DNA of 64,000 nt, taken from contig DAIQMR010000010.1 of the NCBI GenBank assembly GCA_036788835.1, forward strand, positions 1 to 64,000, given 5' to 3'. The notes beneath the pieces are model-generated. The model saw nothing but the letters and a program-made list of their open reading frames with translations. It was not told where the DNA came from and did not search any database. Below are positions 26,033 to 34,642 of this stretch, piece by piece; the first letter of the stretch is position 1; every line of letters begins with the position of its first letter. The position numbers and the translations under genes are program-made. This DNA comes from JALCSJ01 sp036788835 (lineage in GTDB: Bacteria; Bacillota; Negativicutes; Acidaminococcales; Acidaminococcaceae).

Positions 26033-26947
26033 GTGCTTAACTTTTTACGCAGTGAAGGAATAGATGAAAACATAATAAAAGGTATTGAGAATTTCCGCAG
26101 AGAATATCCCTTGGATTCCGAGGATGAAGTTCGTCTGGTGAAACCAAGGTACCATTTTTACGGGAATGAGGTTTGGAATCAGGCACTCAGTGCTTTACTT
26201 TGCGGAGAAAATATTTTGCTGGTAGGTTCTAAAGCTACAGGGAAAAATGTGCTGGCAGAAAATCTGGCAGCAACTTTCCGAAGACCAAACTGGAACGTAT
26301 CTTTCCATATCAATATGGATGCGTCTTTTATGCTGGGGGCGGATACTTTCTCCAAAGGTCAAGTGGTTTTTAGGCCGGGACCTATTTACCAATGTGCGGT
26401 TCGGGGCGGCTTCGGTATTTTAGATGAGATAAATATGGCTAGAAACGAAGCTCTGGCTGTGCTCCATTCCCTTTTGGATTATCGTCGTATTATGGATATT
26501 CCCGGGTACGATATTATAAGGCTCAACCCGGCTACCAGATTTATAGCAACTATGAATTATGGTTATGCAGGAACCAAGGAATTAAACGAAGCCTTGACTT
26601 CCCGTTTTGCTGTAATTAAATTACCGTTTATAACCACAGAAAACTTGAAGAAACTTTTGACGGCAGAATTTCCCACCATGCGCCCGGAAGCAGTGGACCA
26701 ATTTTCCGGTATCTTTTTGGATTTGCAGAAAAAATGCGAAGAGGCGGAAATTTCCAGTAAAGCAGTTGATTTAAGAGGACTATTGGATTCCATAAGGCTG
26801 ATGCAAATGGGGTTGGACCCTCATCTTGCCATGGAAATGGGCATTACCAATAAATCCTTTGATGAATACGAACCGGCGCTGATTAATGATGTTATTGGCC
26901 TGCATATTCCCAAGGAATATGTGCGTAAGGATATTTTTACGGATTGA
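26033..26947 (+). CDS. MoxR-family AAA+ ATPase (NorQ/CbbQ-like)
   Basis: A 304-residue single AAA+ domain. Walker A is GSKATGKN (near residue 67), Walker B GFGILDEINMA (near 125), and ATRFIATMNYGYAGTKELNEAL holds sensor 1 and the expected arginines. MoxR proteins act with a VWA partner to insert metal or remodel a client enzyme; the next gene is exactly such a partner. The start is a GTG with GGAGG 8 bases upstream. NorQ/CbbQ clients (nitric oxide reductase, Rubisco) are not expected in this anaerobe and none is nearby, so the client is unknown. Confidence 0.85.
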   Translation: MLNFLRSEGIDENIIKGIENFRREYPLDSEDEVRLVKPRYHFYGNEVWNQALSALLCGENILLVGSKATGKNVLAENLAATFRRPNWNVSFHINMDASFMLGADTFSKGQVVFRPGPIYQCAVRGGFGILDEINMARNEALAVLHSLLDYRRIMDIPGYDIIRLNPATRFIATMNYGYAGTKELNEALTSRFAVIKLPFITTENLKKLLTAEFPTMRPEAVDQFSGIFLDLQKKCEEAEISSKAVDLRGLLDSIRLMQMGLDPHLAMEMGITNKSFDEYEPALINDVIGLHIPKEYVRKDIFTD

Positions 26948-26957
26948 GTGATTAAAA

Positions 26958-28685
26958 ATGGTCAAAAGAAAATTTGATGCCAAAAGACGCCGCGCCTTAA
27001 ATATTGTTTGGACTGCCTCAGATGATTATAGATACAGCCCGGATTTCTTGTCTTTCCAAGACAATGGTAAACCGGACTTGTATTTAAATGCGGTAGTGGG
27101 TTTTGTAGATAAATGGTACGATGCGGAAAAATTAAATAAATTCTTTGACGAGATGCAGGACTCTGCCCTGAAACAGACCTTCGATGATCTTATGTGGCTG
27201 GGATTGGAAAATGTGACCTATGCCAAAGAGTTTCCCAGCCGTCCGGTGCTGGCTTCTTTGCGAAAAGAACATGCCCGGGCATATTTTCAGTCCAGGCTTA
27301 TGGGACGCCGAGGTGTTGCCCACGATATGCAGGCGGCACGCTGGCATGAGGTGCTGGGAGAAAAAACAGAGCTGGCTACTCCCTGGGACAAAAAACTTTA
27401 TAAAGAATTAGCCTTTGACCCAAATTGGACCACAGATGAAATTATAGCCAATTATCGTTCTATCATAAAACGGTATTTCGTGTCCCGGTTTATGGTTAGA
27501 GAAAGTTTGGAAAAAGTAATTATTGCAGGACCTTTAGGTAAAATATTGGATTATCTGGTGCCGCGTCATTCTTATCGCCAAGAGTCCAAACTGAATCTTA
27601 AGTACGGGAAAAAAGAGGCAGAAGAAAAAATCCGGGGGCTACATGAAATAAACTCCCCCATGGATATTATTACCGGCAATACGGCTCAGGAAAACTATGC
27701 GTACATTTTAAAGTGCTTCGGCAAACCTCTCTACAGTGCCGGACGGATGTTGGAAATCGAAAGGGAACTGTGCACTGGGCCCCATCGGTACAGTCATTTA
27801 TTTTTCACAAGAGGGGGTATTAGCGGCAGTAAGGATGCCAAGCAAACTACTTTAATGGCACAAGCCTCTTTAAAACAAAAATTAAAAAATCTTGCTTTCT
27901 ATAAAGAACACAGTGAGCTTTATAGAAAGAGCATCAATAAACTGACGGGACAAATTAAAAATAGCATGCAGCTGTCTAATCAGCCACTGGCAGTGCCATC
28001 TAAAAATGGCACCTTTGTGGCAGCAAGAGTATGGCGGGCTCTATATCTTAATGATAACAGAGTTTTTTATGCCAAAGAAGAAACAACTTCACCGGATTTT
28101 ACCGTGGATTTAATGCTGGATGCTTCTGCCTCCAGAGGGGGCTCCCAAAAAGTAATTGCCGCTCAAGCCTATGTTATCAGTGAAAGTCTCAGAATGTGCG
28201 GGATTCCTTCCCAGATTTATTCTTTCTGTACTTTGCGCGGGTATACGGTTCTGAATATTTTTAAGACTTATAAAGAAAACAAACGTTGTGCCAATGTCTT
28301 TAATTACTGCGCCACAGGGTGGAACAGGGATGGGCTGGCATTCCGTGGGGCCAGAGACCTAATGGGGGATGAAACAGGCTCTAAAAAGATTCTTATTGTT
28401 TTAACCGATGCCCAGCCTAATGACGACAGAAGTATCGTCAGCGAAAGCAATCCTTTCCTGCGTCATGACTATAGCAACGAAAGAGCTGTGGCAGACACAG
28501 CAGGAGAAGTGGCTTCCTTGCGCCGGGAGAATATTAGGGTTATAGGTTTGATTAATGATGAAATCAAAGGCGGTATGGGTGATGCCAAAGAAATCTATGG
28601 ACAGGACTTCGTCCACGTCCGTGATTTGGAAAAAATGGCTGAAAGCGTGGGCACACTTTTGGCCAGGCAAATCGCTTCGTTGTGA
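26958..28685 (+). CDS. VWA-domain protein, partner of the MoxR ATPase
   Basis: A 575-residue protein. The N-terminal two thirds are charged, helical and not recognised. The C-terminal part (about residues 380-575) is a von Willebrand A domain with the MIDAS motif DASAS at 388-392 and a later TDAQPNDD. This domain order recalls NorD/CobT-type chaperones. It starts 10 bases after the MoxR gene. Its last 8 codons are the first copy of a 55-bp tandem repeat that continues past the stop, so the 3' end may have been changed by duplication. Confidence 0.85.
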   Translation: MVKRKFDAKRRRALNIVWTASDDYRYSPDFLSFQDNGKPDLYLNAVVGFVDKWYDAEKLNKFFDEMQDSALKQTFDDLMWLGLENVTYAKEFPSRPVLASLRKEHARAYFQSRLMGRRGVAHDMQAARWHEVLGEKTELATPWDKKLYKELAFDPNWTTDEIIANYRSIIKRYFVSRFMVRESLEKVIIAGPLGKILDYLVPRHSYRQESKLNLKYGKKEAEEKIRGLHEINSPMDIITGNTAQENYAYILKCFGKPLYSAGRMLEIERELCTGPHRYSHLFFTRGGISGSKDAKQTTLMAQASLKQKLKNLAFYKEHSELYRKSINKLTGQIKNSMQLSNQPLAVPSKNGTFVAARVWRALYLNDNRVFYAKEETTSPDFTVDLMLDASASRGGSQKVIAAQAYVISESLRMCGIPSQIYSFCTLRGYTVLNIFKTYKENKRCANVFNYCATGWNRDGLAFRGARDLMGDETGSKKILIVLTDAQPNDDRSIVSESNPFLRHDYSNERAVADTAGEVASLRRENIRVIGLINDEIKGGMGDAKEIYGQDFVHVRDLEKMAESVGTLLARQIASL

Positions 28686-28815
28686 AAGGTGCTAATGCAG
28701 TGCTTCTCCCTGCTTGGCCAGGCAAATCGCTTCATTGTGAAAGGTGCTAATGCAGTGCTTCTCCCTGCTTGACCAGGCAAATCGCTTCGTTGTGAAAGGT
28801 GCTACTGTGGTGCTG
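28661..28815 (+). repeat. 55-bp tandem repeat, about 2.8 copies
   Basis: Three head-to-tail copies start at 28661, 28716 and 28771. The first two are full length (55 bp) and differ at very few positions; the third diverges after about 34 bp. The first copy overlaps the last 25 bases of the VWA gene. As 55 is not a multiple of three, later copies do not continue the frame. No spacer separates them, so this is not a CRISPR array. The gap 28816-28873 shows nothing else. Confidence 0.9.
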
Positions 28816-28873
28816 CCACCTTAGCAACAAAGGGTTTCCACTACTGATGTGACTGTTTCTAGTATCTCTACAT

Positions 28874-28902
28874 TTGACTTTTAAGTTGATAGTTGATAGA
28901 AT
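28874..28902 (+). promoter_or_regulatory. Promoter of the valS T-box leader
   Basis: TTGACT (28874-28879), a 17-base spacer and TAGAAT (28897-28902), about 20 bases before the T-box stem I. Confidence 0.65.
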
Positions 28903-28921
28903 TAATACCATACATTTACAT

Positions 28922-29146
28922 ATTGCAGCGATGAGCGGAAGTAGTATTACCCAAGAATCTGTAGAGAGAATGCGGTTGGTGCAAGCATTTGAATTCCAGG
29001 CAAGAAGTCGTCCGTGAGCTGACAAGGTGAACTCCAGTAGTCTTGTCCGTTTGGCACGTTACGTCAAGAGGTGCTCAAGTAATTGAGAATTTAGGTGGTA
29101 CCGCGATTTCACTCGTCCTATATATTAGGGCGAGTTTTTATTTTTA
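28922..29146 (+). promoter_or_regulatory. T-box leader, valine-specific
   Basis: A tRNA-sensing leader for valS. The stem I 5' part (GATGAGCGGAAGTAGTA, 28930-28946) and TAGAGAGAATGCGGTTGGTG precede the likely specifier GTC at 29007-29009, followed by G. The T-box AGGTGGTACCGCG lies at 29093-29105. The terminator pairs CTCGTCCTA with TTAGGGCGAG (29112-29134) and ends in TTTTTATTTTT. Uncharged tRNA-Val should allow read-through. The GTC assignment relies on position and on the downstream gene. Confidence 0.88.
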
Positions 29147-29164
29147 TTTTAGGAGGCTAAAATT

Positions 29165-31816
29165 ATGACAGAAGAAAACAACATACCAAAGGTTTATGAT
29201 CCTGCGGCAGTAGAAAAGAAATGGTATGAATACTGGGAAGAAAACGGCTGTTTCCATGTGGAACCGGATCAGAACAAAAAACCTTTTTCCATTGTTATGC
29301 CACCGCCCAATATTACAGGCAAACTGCACATGGGCCATGCCTTGGATAATACCTTGCAGGATATTTTAATTCGCTGGCATCGTATGATGGGAGATAATAC
29401 TCTCTGGATGCCGGGCTACGACCATGCAGGTTTGGCTACCCAAATTAAGGTGGAAGAAGAAATAAAGAAGGACGAAGGACTTACTCGGTACGATTTAGGC
29501 CGGGAAGAATTCCTGAAACGCGTTTGGCAGTGGAAGGAACAATATGGCGGCAGTATTATCAATCAGCTGAAGAGCCTGGGTGTTTCCTGTGACTGGGAGA
29601 GAGAACGTTTCACCTTGGATGCAGGCTGCAGTCAAGCCGTCCGGGAAGTGTTTGTTACTTTATATGAAAAAGGCTTGATTTACAAAGGTACCCGTATTAT
29701 TAACTGGTGCGTTCATTGCAATACGGCTTTAAGTGACGTGGAAGTTGAGCATGAAGATGATGCGGGACATTTATGGTATATTAAATATCCTTTAGTGGGG
29801 GAGAAAGATGCTTTCCTGACCATTGCCACCACCAGACCGGAAACTATCCCCGGTGATACTGCCGTAGCCGTAAATCCCAAGGATGAACGGTATGGCAAAC
29901 TAGTGGGCAGGAAAATTTTGCTGCCTGGTACTGATAGAGAAATTCCTATTATCGCGGATGATTATGTAGACCTGCAATTTGGTACCGGCGCTGTAAAAAT
30001 TACCCCTGCTCATGACCCTAACGACTATGAAATGGGCATCCGTCATCATTTGGAAAACATTAATGTTATCGGCCTGGATGGCAAGATGACAAAGGAATCC
30101 GGTAAATATGCCGGTCAGGACAGATACGAATGCAGAAAGAATATTATTGCGGATTTGGATGCAGCGGGACTGTTGGTTAAAATTGAAGACTGTCCTCATG
30201 CTGTTGGTCATTGCCAAAGATGCGGCAATGTTGTAGAGCCGTTGATTTCTACTCAATGGTTCGTCAAGATGGAGCCTTTGGTTAAAGCTGCCGTTGACTG
30301 CGTAGAAAACGGCAAGACCCAATTCGTGCCCCCTCGTTTCACAAAAACTTACACCAATTGGATGGCTAATATTCATGATTGGTGTATTTCCCGTCAGATT
30401 TGGTGGGGCCACAGAATTCCTGTGTGGTATTGTGATGACTGCGGGGCAGTAATAGCTTCTCGAACGGATGTAGACAAATGTCCGAAGTGCGGCGGCCATG
30501 TTCATCAGGACGAAGATGCTCTGGATACGTGGTTCAGCAGTGCTTTGTGGCCATTTTCTACCATGGGATGGCCGGAAAAGACTGCTATGCTGAAACAATT
30601 TTACCCTACCAGCGTTCTGGTTACCGGCTATGATATTATTTTCTTCTGGGTAGCAAGAATGTTAATTATGGGTGAAGAATTTATGAAGGACGTGCCTTTT
30701 GACAAGGTATTTATTCATGGGCTGGTACGGGATGAACAGGGCAGGAAAATGAGTAAGTCCCTGGGCAACGGCATTGACCCGCTGGAAGTGGTTAATAAAT
30801 ATGGCGCAGATACCTTGCGCTTTATGCTGATTACCGGCAATACCCCTGGTAATGATATGCGTTTTTATTGGAGCAGAATCGAATCTACCCGTAATTTTGC
30901 CAACAAGATTTGGAATGCTTCCCGTTTTGCTTTAATGAATCTGGATGGGTACGATGCCAAAGCCAAACGCGCTCCTTATACCCTGGCCGACAGATGGATT
31001 ATCTCCCGTTTGCAGCACACAACCAAAGAAGTGACAGATTTGTTGGAGCGTTTTGAATTAGGGGAAGCAGGAAGAGTTATTTACGAATTTATCTGGGGGG
31101 AGATTTGCGACTGGTATATTGAGCTGATTAAGCCTCGTCTTTACAATAAAGAGAATCTTGAAGAAAGAGCTACGGCTCAATATGTGCTTTGTGAAGTTTT
31201 GGGCAGTGCCATGAAATTATTGCATCCGTATATGCCATTTATTACGGAAGAAATCTGGCAGCATTTGCCCCATGAAGGCAAGAGCATTATGCTGGCGAAC
31301 TGGCCAATCTGTGATGATACCTTGATTGATACCCATGCAGAAATAGGCATGACGGCTATTATGGAAACTATTAAGGCTATCCGTAATATGAGAGCTGAGG
31401 TTAATGCTGCACCGGGTCACAAGGCTCCTGCTATCCTCTTGGTCAATGACCAATTGAAAAATGTTATGGAAGAAAACCAAGGCTATATTAAATTATTGGG
31501 TACAGTTGATACTCTTACTATTGATAAGCTTTCTGCGGCTAAACCGGAGAATGCCATGACGGCAGTAGTGAACGGCGTAGAGGTTTACCTGCCTCTCAAG
31601 GGCCTGATTGATGTAGCAAAAGAAACAGCCCGTCTGCAAAAAGAAATTGACGATATGCATAAAGAAATCAAAAGAAGCGAAGGCAAGCTGAACAATAAGG
31701 GCTTCTTGGCTAAAGCTCCTGCCGATGTAGTGGAAAAGGAAAAGGCCAAGGAAGATGAGTACAAGAAGAAATTAGTTGCTTTGCAGGAACGTCTGGCCTA
31801 TTTACAAACTCTCTGA
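29165..31816 (+). CDS. valS: Valyl-tRNA synthetase
   Basis: An 883-residue class I synthetase, full length, that charges tRNA-Val. The HIGH-type motif is HMGHALDN (near residue 55) and the KMSKS motif is at 528-532. The editing CP1 domain lies between, with TTRPETIPGDTAV near 225. Cysteine pairs CQRCGN and CPKCGG could bind zinc. The C-terminus (about 815-883) is the usual coiled-coil arm. AGGAGG stands upstream. Expression is governed by the Val T-box. Confidence 0.97.
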   Translation: MTEENNIPKVYDPAAVEKKWYEYWEENGCFHVEPDQNKKPFSIVMPPPNITGKLHMGHALDNTLQDILIRWHRMMGDNTLWMPGYDHAGLATQIKVEEEIKKDEGLTRYDLGREEFLKRVWQWKEQYGGSIINQLKSLGVSCDWERERFTLDAGCSQAVREVFVTLYEKGLIYKGTRIINWCVHCNTALSDVEVEHEDDAGHLWYIKYPLVGEKDAFLTIATTRPETIPGDTAVAVNPKDERYGKLVGRKILLPGTDREIPIIADDYVDLQFGTGAVKITPAHDPNDYEMGIRHHLENINVIGLDGKMTKESGKYAGQDRYECRKNIIADLDAAGLLVKIEDCPHAVGHCQRCGNVVEPLISTQWFVKMEPLVKAAVDCVENGKTQFVPPRFTKTYTNWMANIHDWCISRQIWWGHRIPVWYCDDCGAVIASRTDVDKCPKCGGHVHQDEDALDTWFSSALWPFSTMGWPEKTAMLKQFYPTSVLVTGYDIIFFWVARMLIMGEEFMKDVPFDKVFIHGLVRDEQGRKMSKSLGNGIDPLEVVNKYGADTLRFMLITGNTPGNDMRFYWSRIESTRNFANKIWNASRFALMNLDGYDAKAKRAPYTLADRWIISRLQHTTKEVTDLLERFELGEAGRVIYEFIWGEICDWYIELIKPRLYNKENLEERATAQYVLCEVLGSAMKLLHPYMPFITEEIWQHLPHEGKSIMLANWPICDDTLIDTHAEIGMTAIMETIKAIRNMRAEVNAAPGHKAPAILLVNDQLKNVMEENQGYIKLLGTVDTLTIDKLSAAKPENAMTAVVNGVEVYLPLKGLIDVAKETARLQKEIDDMHKEIKRSEGKLNNKGFLAKAPADVVEKEKAKEDEYKKKLVALQERLAYLQTL

Positions 31817-31851
31817 TGTCTAACTAAACAACGAGCTGAAAGGGGCGAAAC

Positions 31852-33132
31852 ATGAACTACCCGGAAACTTTAGAGTATCTAACCACATTAGGCAAATTTG
31901 GCATTCATCTTGGCCTGGAGCGGATGGAAGGCATCCTGACCATTCTGGGCAATCCCCAAAATGCTTTCAATTCAGTACATATCACAGGGACCAACGGCAA
32001 GGGCAGTGTCAGCCGGTTTATGTCCGGAGCCTTGACTGATATGGGACTGAAAGTCGGTTGTTTTACTTCTCCTCATTTTGTTAAATATAATGAGCGGATT
32101 GCCCTGAACGGCAATGATATCAGCGATGAAGAGTTTGCTGCCCTGGCCACTACCGTGGCAGCAGCAGAAAAGCAGTTTTTGGCTCAGGGAGGGGAGCAGC
32201 CTACCCAGTTTGAAATACTGACAGCCATGTGTTTTGTGTATTTCGCCCGAGAAAAAGTTGATTATGGGGTGATCGAAGTAGGCATGGGCGGTCTCTGGGA
32301 CTCTACCAATGTTATTACTCCCAAGGTTTCTGTTATTACCAACGTGGCTATGGACCATATGGAGCGTCTGGGAAAAACCATTAAGGAAATAGCCGCTCAA
32401 AAAGCCGGTATTATCAAAGAAAGAGTACCGGTGGTAACCGCAGCCACAGGTGATGCACTTAATGTTATTATGGCTGCAGGGGCCCGGAAACATGCCGCGG
32501 TTTATATCTACGGACGAGACTTTCAAGGTGTGTGTATGTATTCTTCTATGCAGAGGCAGATTTTTGCCTATCGCTCTGTCCTGGAAAAGCGGGAGATTTC
32601 TCTTTCTTTAGCCGGCGACCACCAAATAATTAACTGTTCCGTTGCCATTCAGGCTCTGGAAGTTTTAGCCCTCTGTGACCACAAAGTAAATCTGCAGGTT
32701 CTGGAAACCAGTATGCCCAAGGTCACATGGCCCGGGCGTCTGGAAAGAATCCGGCAGCATCCGGACGTTATTTTGGATGGGGCTCACAATCCGGCCGGAG
32801 TAATCGCTTTAAGAAAAACTTTAAATGACCATTATTATACGGCCCGTAAATGCTTTGTCTTTGGCATGATGCAGGATAAAGATATTGAAGGTGTGGCGCG
32901 AATCTTGTTTTATCCCGAGGATAAAATTTTTACGGTGCGGGCTGACGACGGACCGAGAGCTGCTACTGCCGAGTATCTGGCAGAAAAGCTTGGCAGGGGA
33001 GCAAGAGCCTGCCATAGCGTGTCCCAGGCTTATCAGATGGCCATAGATGCCGCCGGAGACCAAGGACTGGTGTGTGTCTGCGGTTCTTTGTATTTAGTGG
33101 GAACCTTTAAGGAAACTTTGCAGAAAGGTTAG
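31852..33132 (+). CDS. folC: Folylpolyglutamate synthase / dihydrofolate synthase
   Basis: A 426-residue Mur-ligase-type enzyme that adds glutamate to folates. The P-loop is GTNGKGSVSRF (near residue 44); TSPHFVKYNERI, EVGMGGLWDSTNV, AMDHMERLG and the C-terminal domain start LDGAHNPAG are family features. It follows valS by 35 bases, a common Firmicutes order, and is probably read through from the Val T-box promoter. A putative O-antigen-ligase-like gene starts 3 bases after its stop. Confidence 0.95.
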   Translation: MNYPETLEYLTTLGKFGIHLGLERMEGILTILGNPQNAFNSVHITGTNGKGSVSRFMSGALTDMGLKVGCFTSPHFVKYNERIALNGNDISDEEFAALATTVAAAEKQFLAQGGEQPTQFEILTAMCFVYFAREKVDYGVIEVGMGGLWDSTNVITPKVSVITNVAMDHMERLGKTIKEIAAQKAGIIKERVPVVTAATGDALNVIMAAGARKHAAVYIYGRDFQGVCMYSSMQRQIFAYRSVLEKREISLSLAGDHQIINCSVAIQALEVLALCDHKVNLQVLETSMPKVTWPGRLERIRQHPDVILDGAHNPAGVIALRKTLNDHYYTARKCFVFGMMQDKDIEGVARILFYPEDKIFTVRADDGPRAATAEYLAEKLGRGARACHSVSQAYQMAIDAAGDQGLVCVCGSLYLVGTFKETLQKG

Positions 33133-33135
33133 TTT

Positions 33136-34398
33136 ATGACCAGCCAAAGACTAAGCTTTAAAAGTTTGCAATTAGAACAAATTGTTTATGGATTATTAAT
33201 TCTCCTGATTTTTGTTTTGCCCCTGTCGGCTAAAGCAGGAGGCGTTGTTTTTGCCCTCTGCTTTAGTACCGCCATTATTAATGGTGTAAAAACCAAAAGT
33301 TTTCGGCCGGAATGCCATGTACCAAAGAAAATAAAATATCCTTTGTGGGCCATTTTTATTCTTAGCGGCCTCAGCATTTTTCTTTCCGGGGACATTAAGG
33401 CATCGGCCTTTAACTGGCTATGGGTGGTAGGACAAGAAGCAGGAGTCTTTTATCTTGTGCTGAAATATGCGGCTAAACGCCATCGTTGCTTGCTTCTCAT
33501 GAAGATATTTCTTCTGTCTGCGGGGCTTGTGGCTCTTTATGGAATATGGCAATATCTTTATGGGAGCGTTTTTCTCCAAGACAAAGAATGGATAGACAGC
33601 GATGTTTTTCCCACTATTACCAAAAGAGCCTTTTCAACCTTGGAAAATCCTAATATTTTAGGAACTTTTTTGGTTACGGCCATTGCCTATTGTGTAGGTA
33701 TTTTTGCTCCTCTGAGAGGAGGCAAAACTAGGATTGGGCTGATGCTTATTTTCTTTTTATCGGCAGCTTGCCTTCTGATGACATTCTCTCGGGGTAATTG
33801 GTTAGCCGTATTTTGGGTATTGGTGGTTTTTGCAACGGTTTTCTACCATAAGGCAATTTTACCTTTAGCAGGGGGAGCTGCCACTGTTTTGTATTTTGGC
33901 TGGAATATTTTGTCGGGAAGGATTCTTTCGATTTTTTCTACGCAGGATACTTCGGCGGAATTGCGCTTTGCTTATATTGAAAGTGCTTTAGCCATGATTA
34001 GGGAGCATCCCTGGGGAGTAGGCTGGTACGGCTACCAATATGCCTACGTAGAATATGATTTCATGTCTTTGGATGGGCAGATTACTATGTATCATTGCCA
34101 TAATTTATTCCTTAATATTGCGGCAGAACTTGGTGTGGTCGGACTCATTCTTTTTTTGTATATAATGTGGCAGCTGTTTAAAATAGCCAAAAACATCAGA
34201 CACAGAAATATTGCTCCCTGGGCTAGGGGTATTGCCTGTGGCTATATTGCCTCCCTTGTGGGCATAGGAATCAGTGGCCTTACAGACCATACTTTGTTTA
34301 ATATCCAACTAGGCATGCTTTTTTGGGTAGGAAATGCTTTAATTTTATTGGTAAATTACCGCTACGAAACAAGGCAGGAACTAAAAGAGTGTAAATAA
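33136..34398 (+). CDS. O-antigen ligase / Wzy-like membrane protein
   Basis: A 420-residue protein with about 10-12 membrane segments and one large extracytoplasmic loop (about residues 255-330) containing EHPWGVGWYGYQYAYVE and MYHCHNLFLNIAAELG. This pattern, with the H-N-x-x-L-x-x-x-x-E-x-G motif, is that of the Wzy_C family, which includes O-antigen ligases, polymerases and related enzymes. Its product could act on a cell-surface glycan of this diderm bacterium. No glycan genes are near; it seems to ride with folC. The exact reaction is unknown. Confidence 0.82.
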   Translation: MTSQRLSFKSLQLEQIVYGLLILLIFVLPLSAKAGGVVFALCFSTAIINGVKTKSFRPECHVPKKIKYPLWAIFILSGLSIFLSGDIKASAFNWLWVVGQEAGVFYLVLKYAAKRHRCLLLMKIFLLSAGLVALYGIWQYLYGSVFLQDKEWIDSDVFPTITKRAFSTLENPNILGTFLVTAIAYCVGIFAPLRGGKTRIGLMLIFFLSAACLLMTFSRGNWLAVFWVLVVFATVFYHKAILPLAGGAATVLYFGWNILSGRILSIFSTQDTSAELRFAYIESALAMIREHPWGVGWYGYQYAYVEYDFMSLDGQITMYHCHNLFLNIAAELGVVGLILFLYIMWQLFKIAKNIRHRNIAPWARGIACGYIASLVGIGISGLTDHTLFNIQLGMLFWVGNALILLVNYRYETRQELKECK

Positions 34399-34552
34399 TT
34401 TATTTAACTACAGTAATTAGATAGAGGTAACATGTTGAAAGTTTGCGAAAATACTGCTATTATTACAAGGTGTAAAGCGTGGATACAAAAAACAAAAAAC
34501 AAAAAAGTAATATTAAACCGCAAAATAATAAGAAAAAAATTCCCCCAAAAAC

Positions 34553-34581
34553 TAGCAACAGAACAGTATTTATGGTACAAT
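34553..34581 (+). promoter_or_regulatory. Possible promoter of the decarboxylase operon
   Basis: TAGCAA (34553-34558), a 17-base spacer and TACAAT (34576-34581), about 60 bases before the first gene. Confidence 0.5.
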
Positions 34582-34642
34582 AACTTAGTTTTAATTTTGT
34601 ATCATAAAATAATCAGTAAATATCTAGCTCGGAGGTGCAGTT

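Noticed and set aside
28661..28815. CRISPR array
   Set aside because: Copies are head to tail without spacers and only about 2.8 in number.
28595..29025. Two minus-strand frames across the 55-bp repeat
   Set aside because: They exist because the repeat has few stops on that strand; they overlap the VWA gene end and the T-box.
34479..34583. A 34-residue Lys-rich frame starting with GTG
   Set aside because: Only a weak upstream GGTG, and its end overlaps the proposed -10 of mmdA. A/T-rich leader sequence gives such frames by chance.
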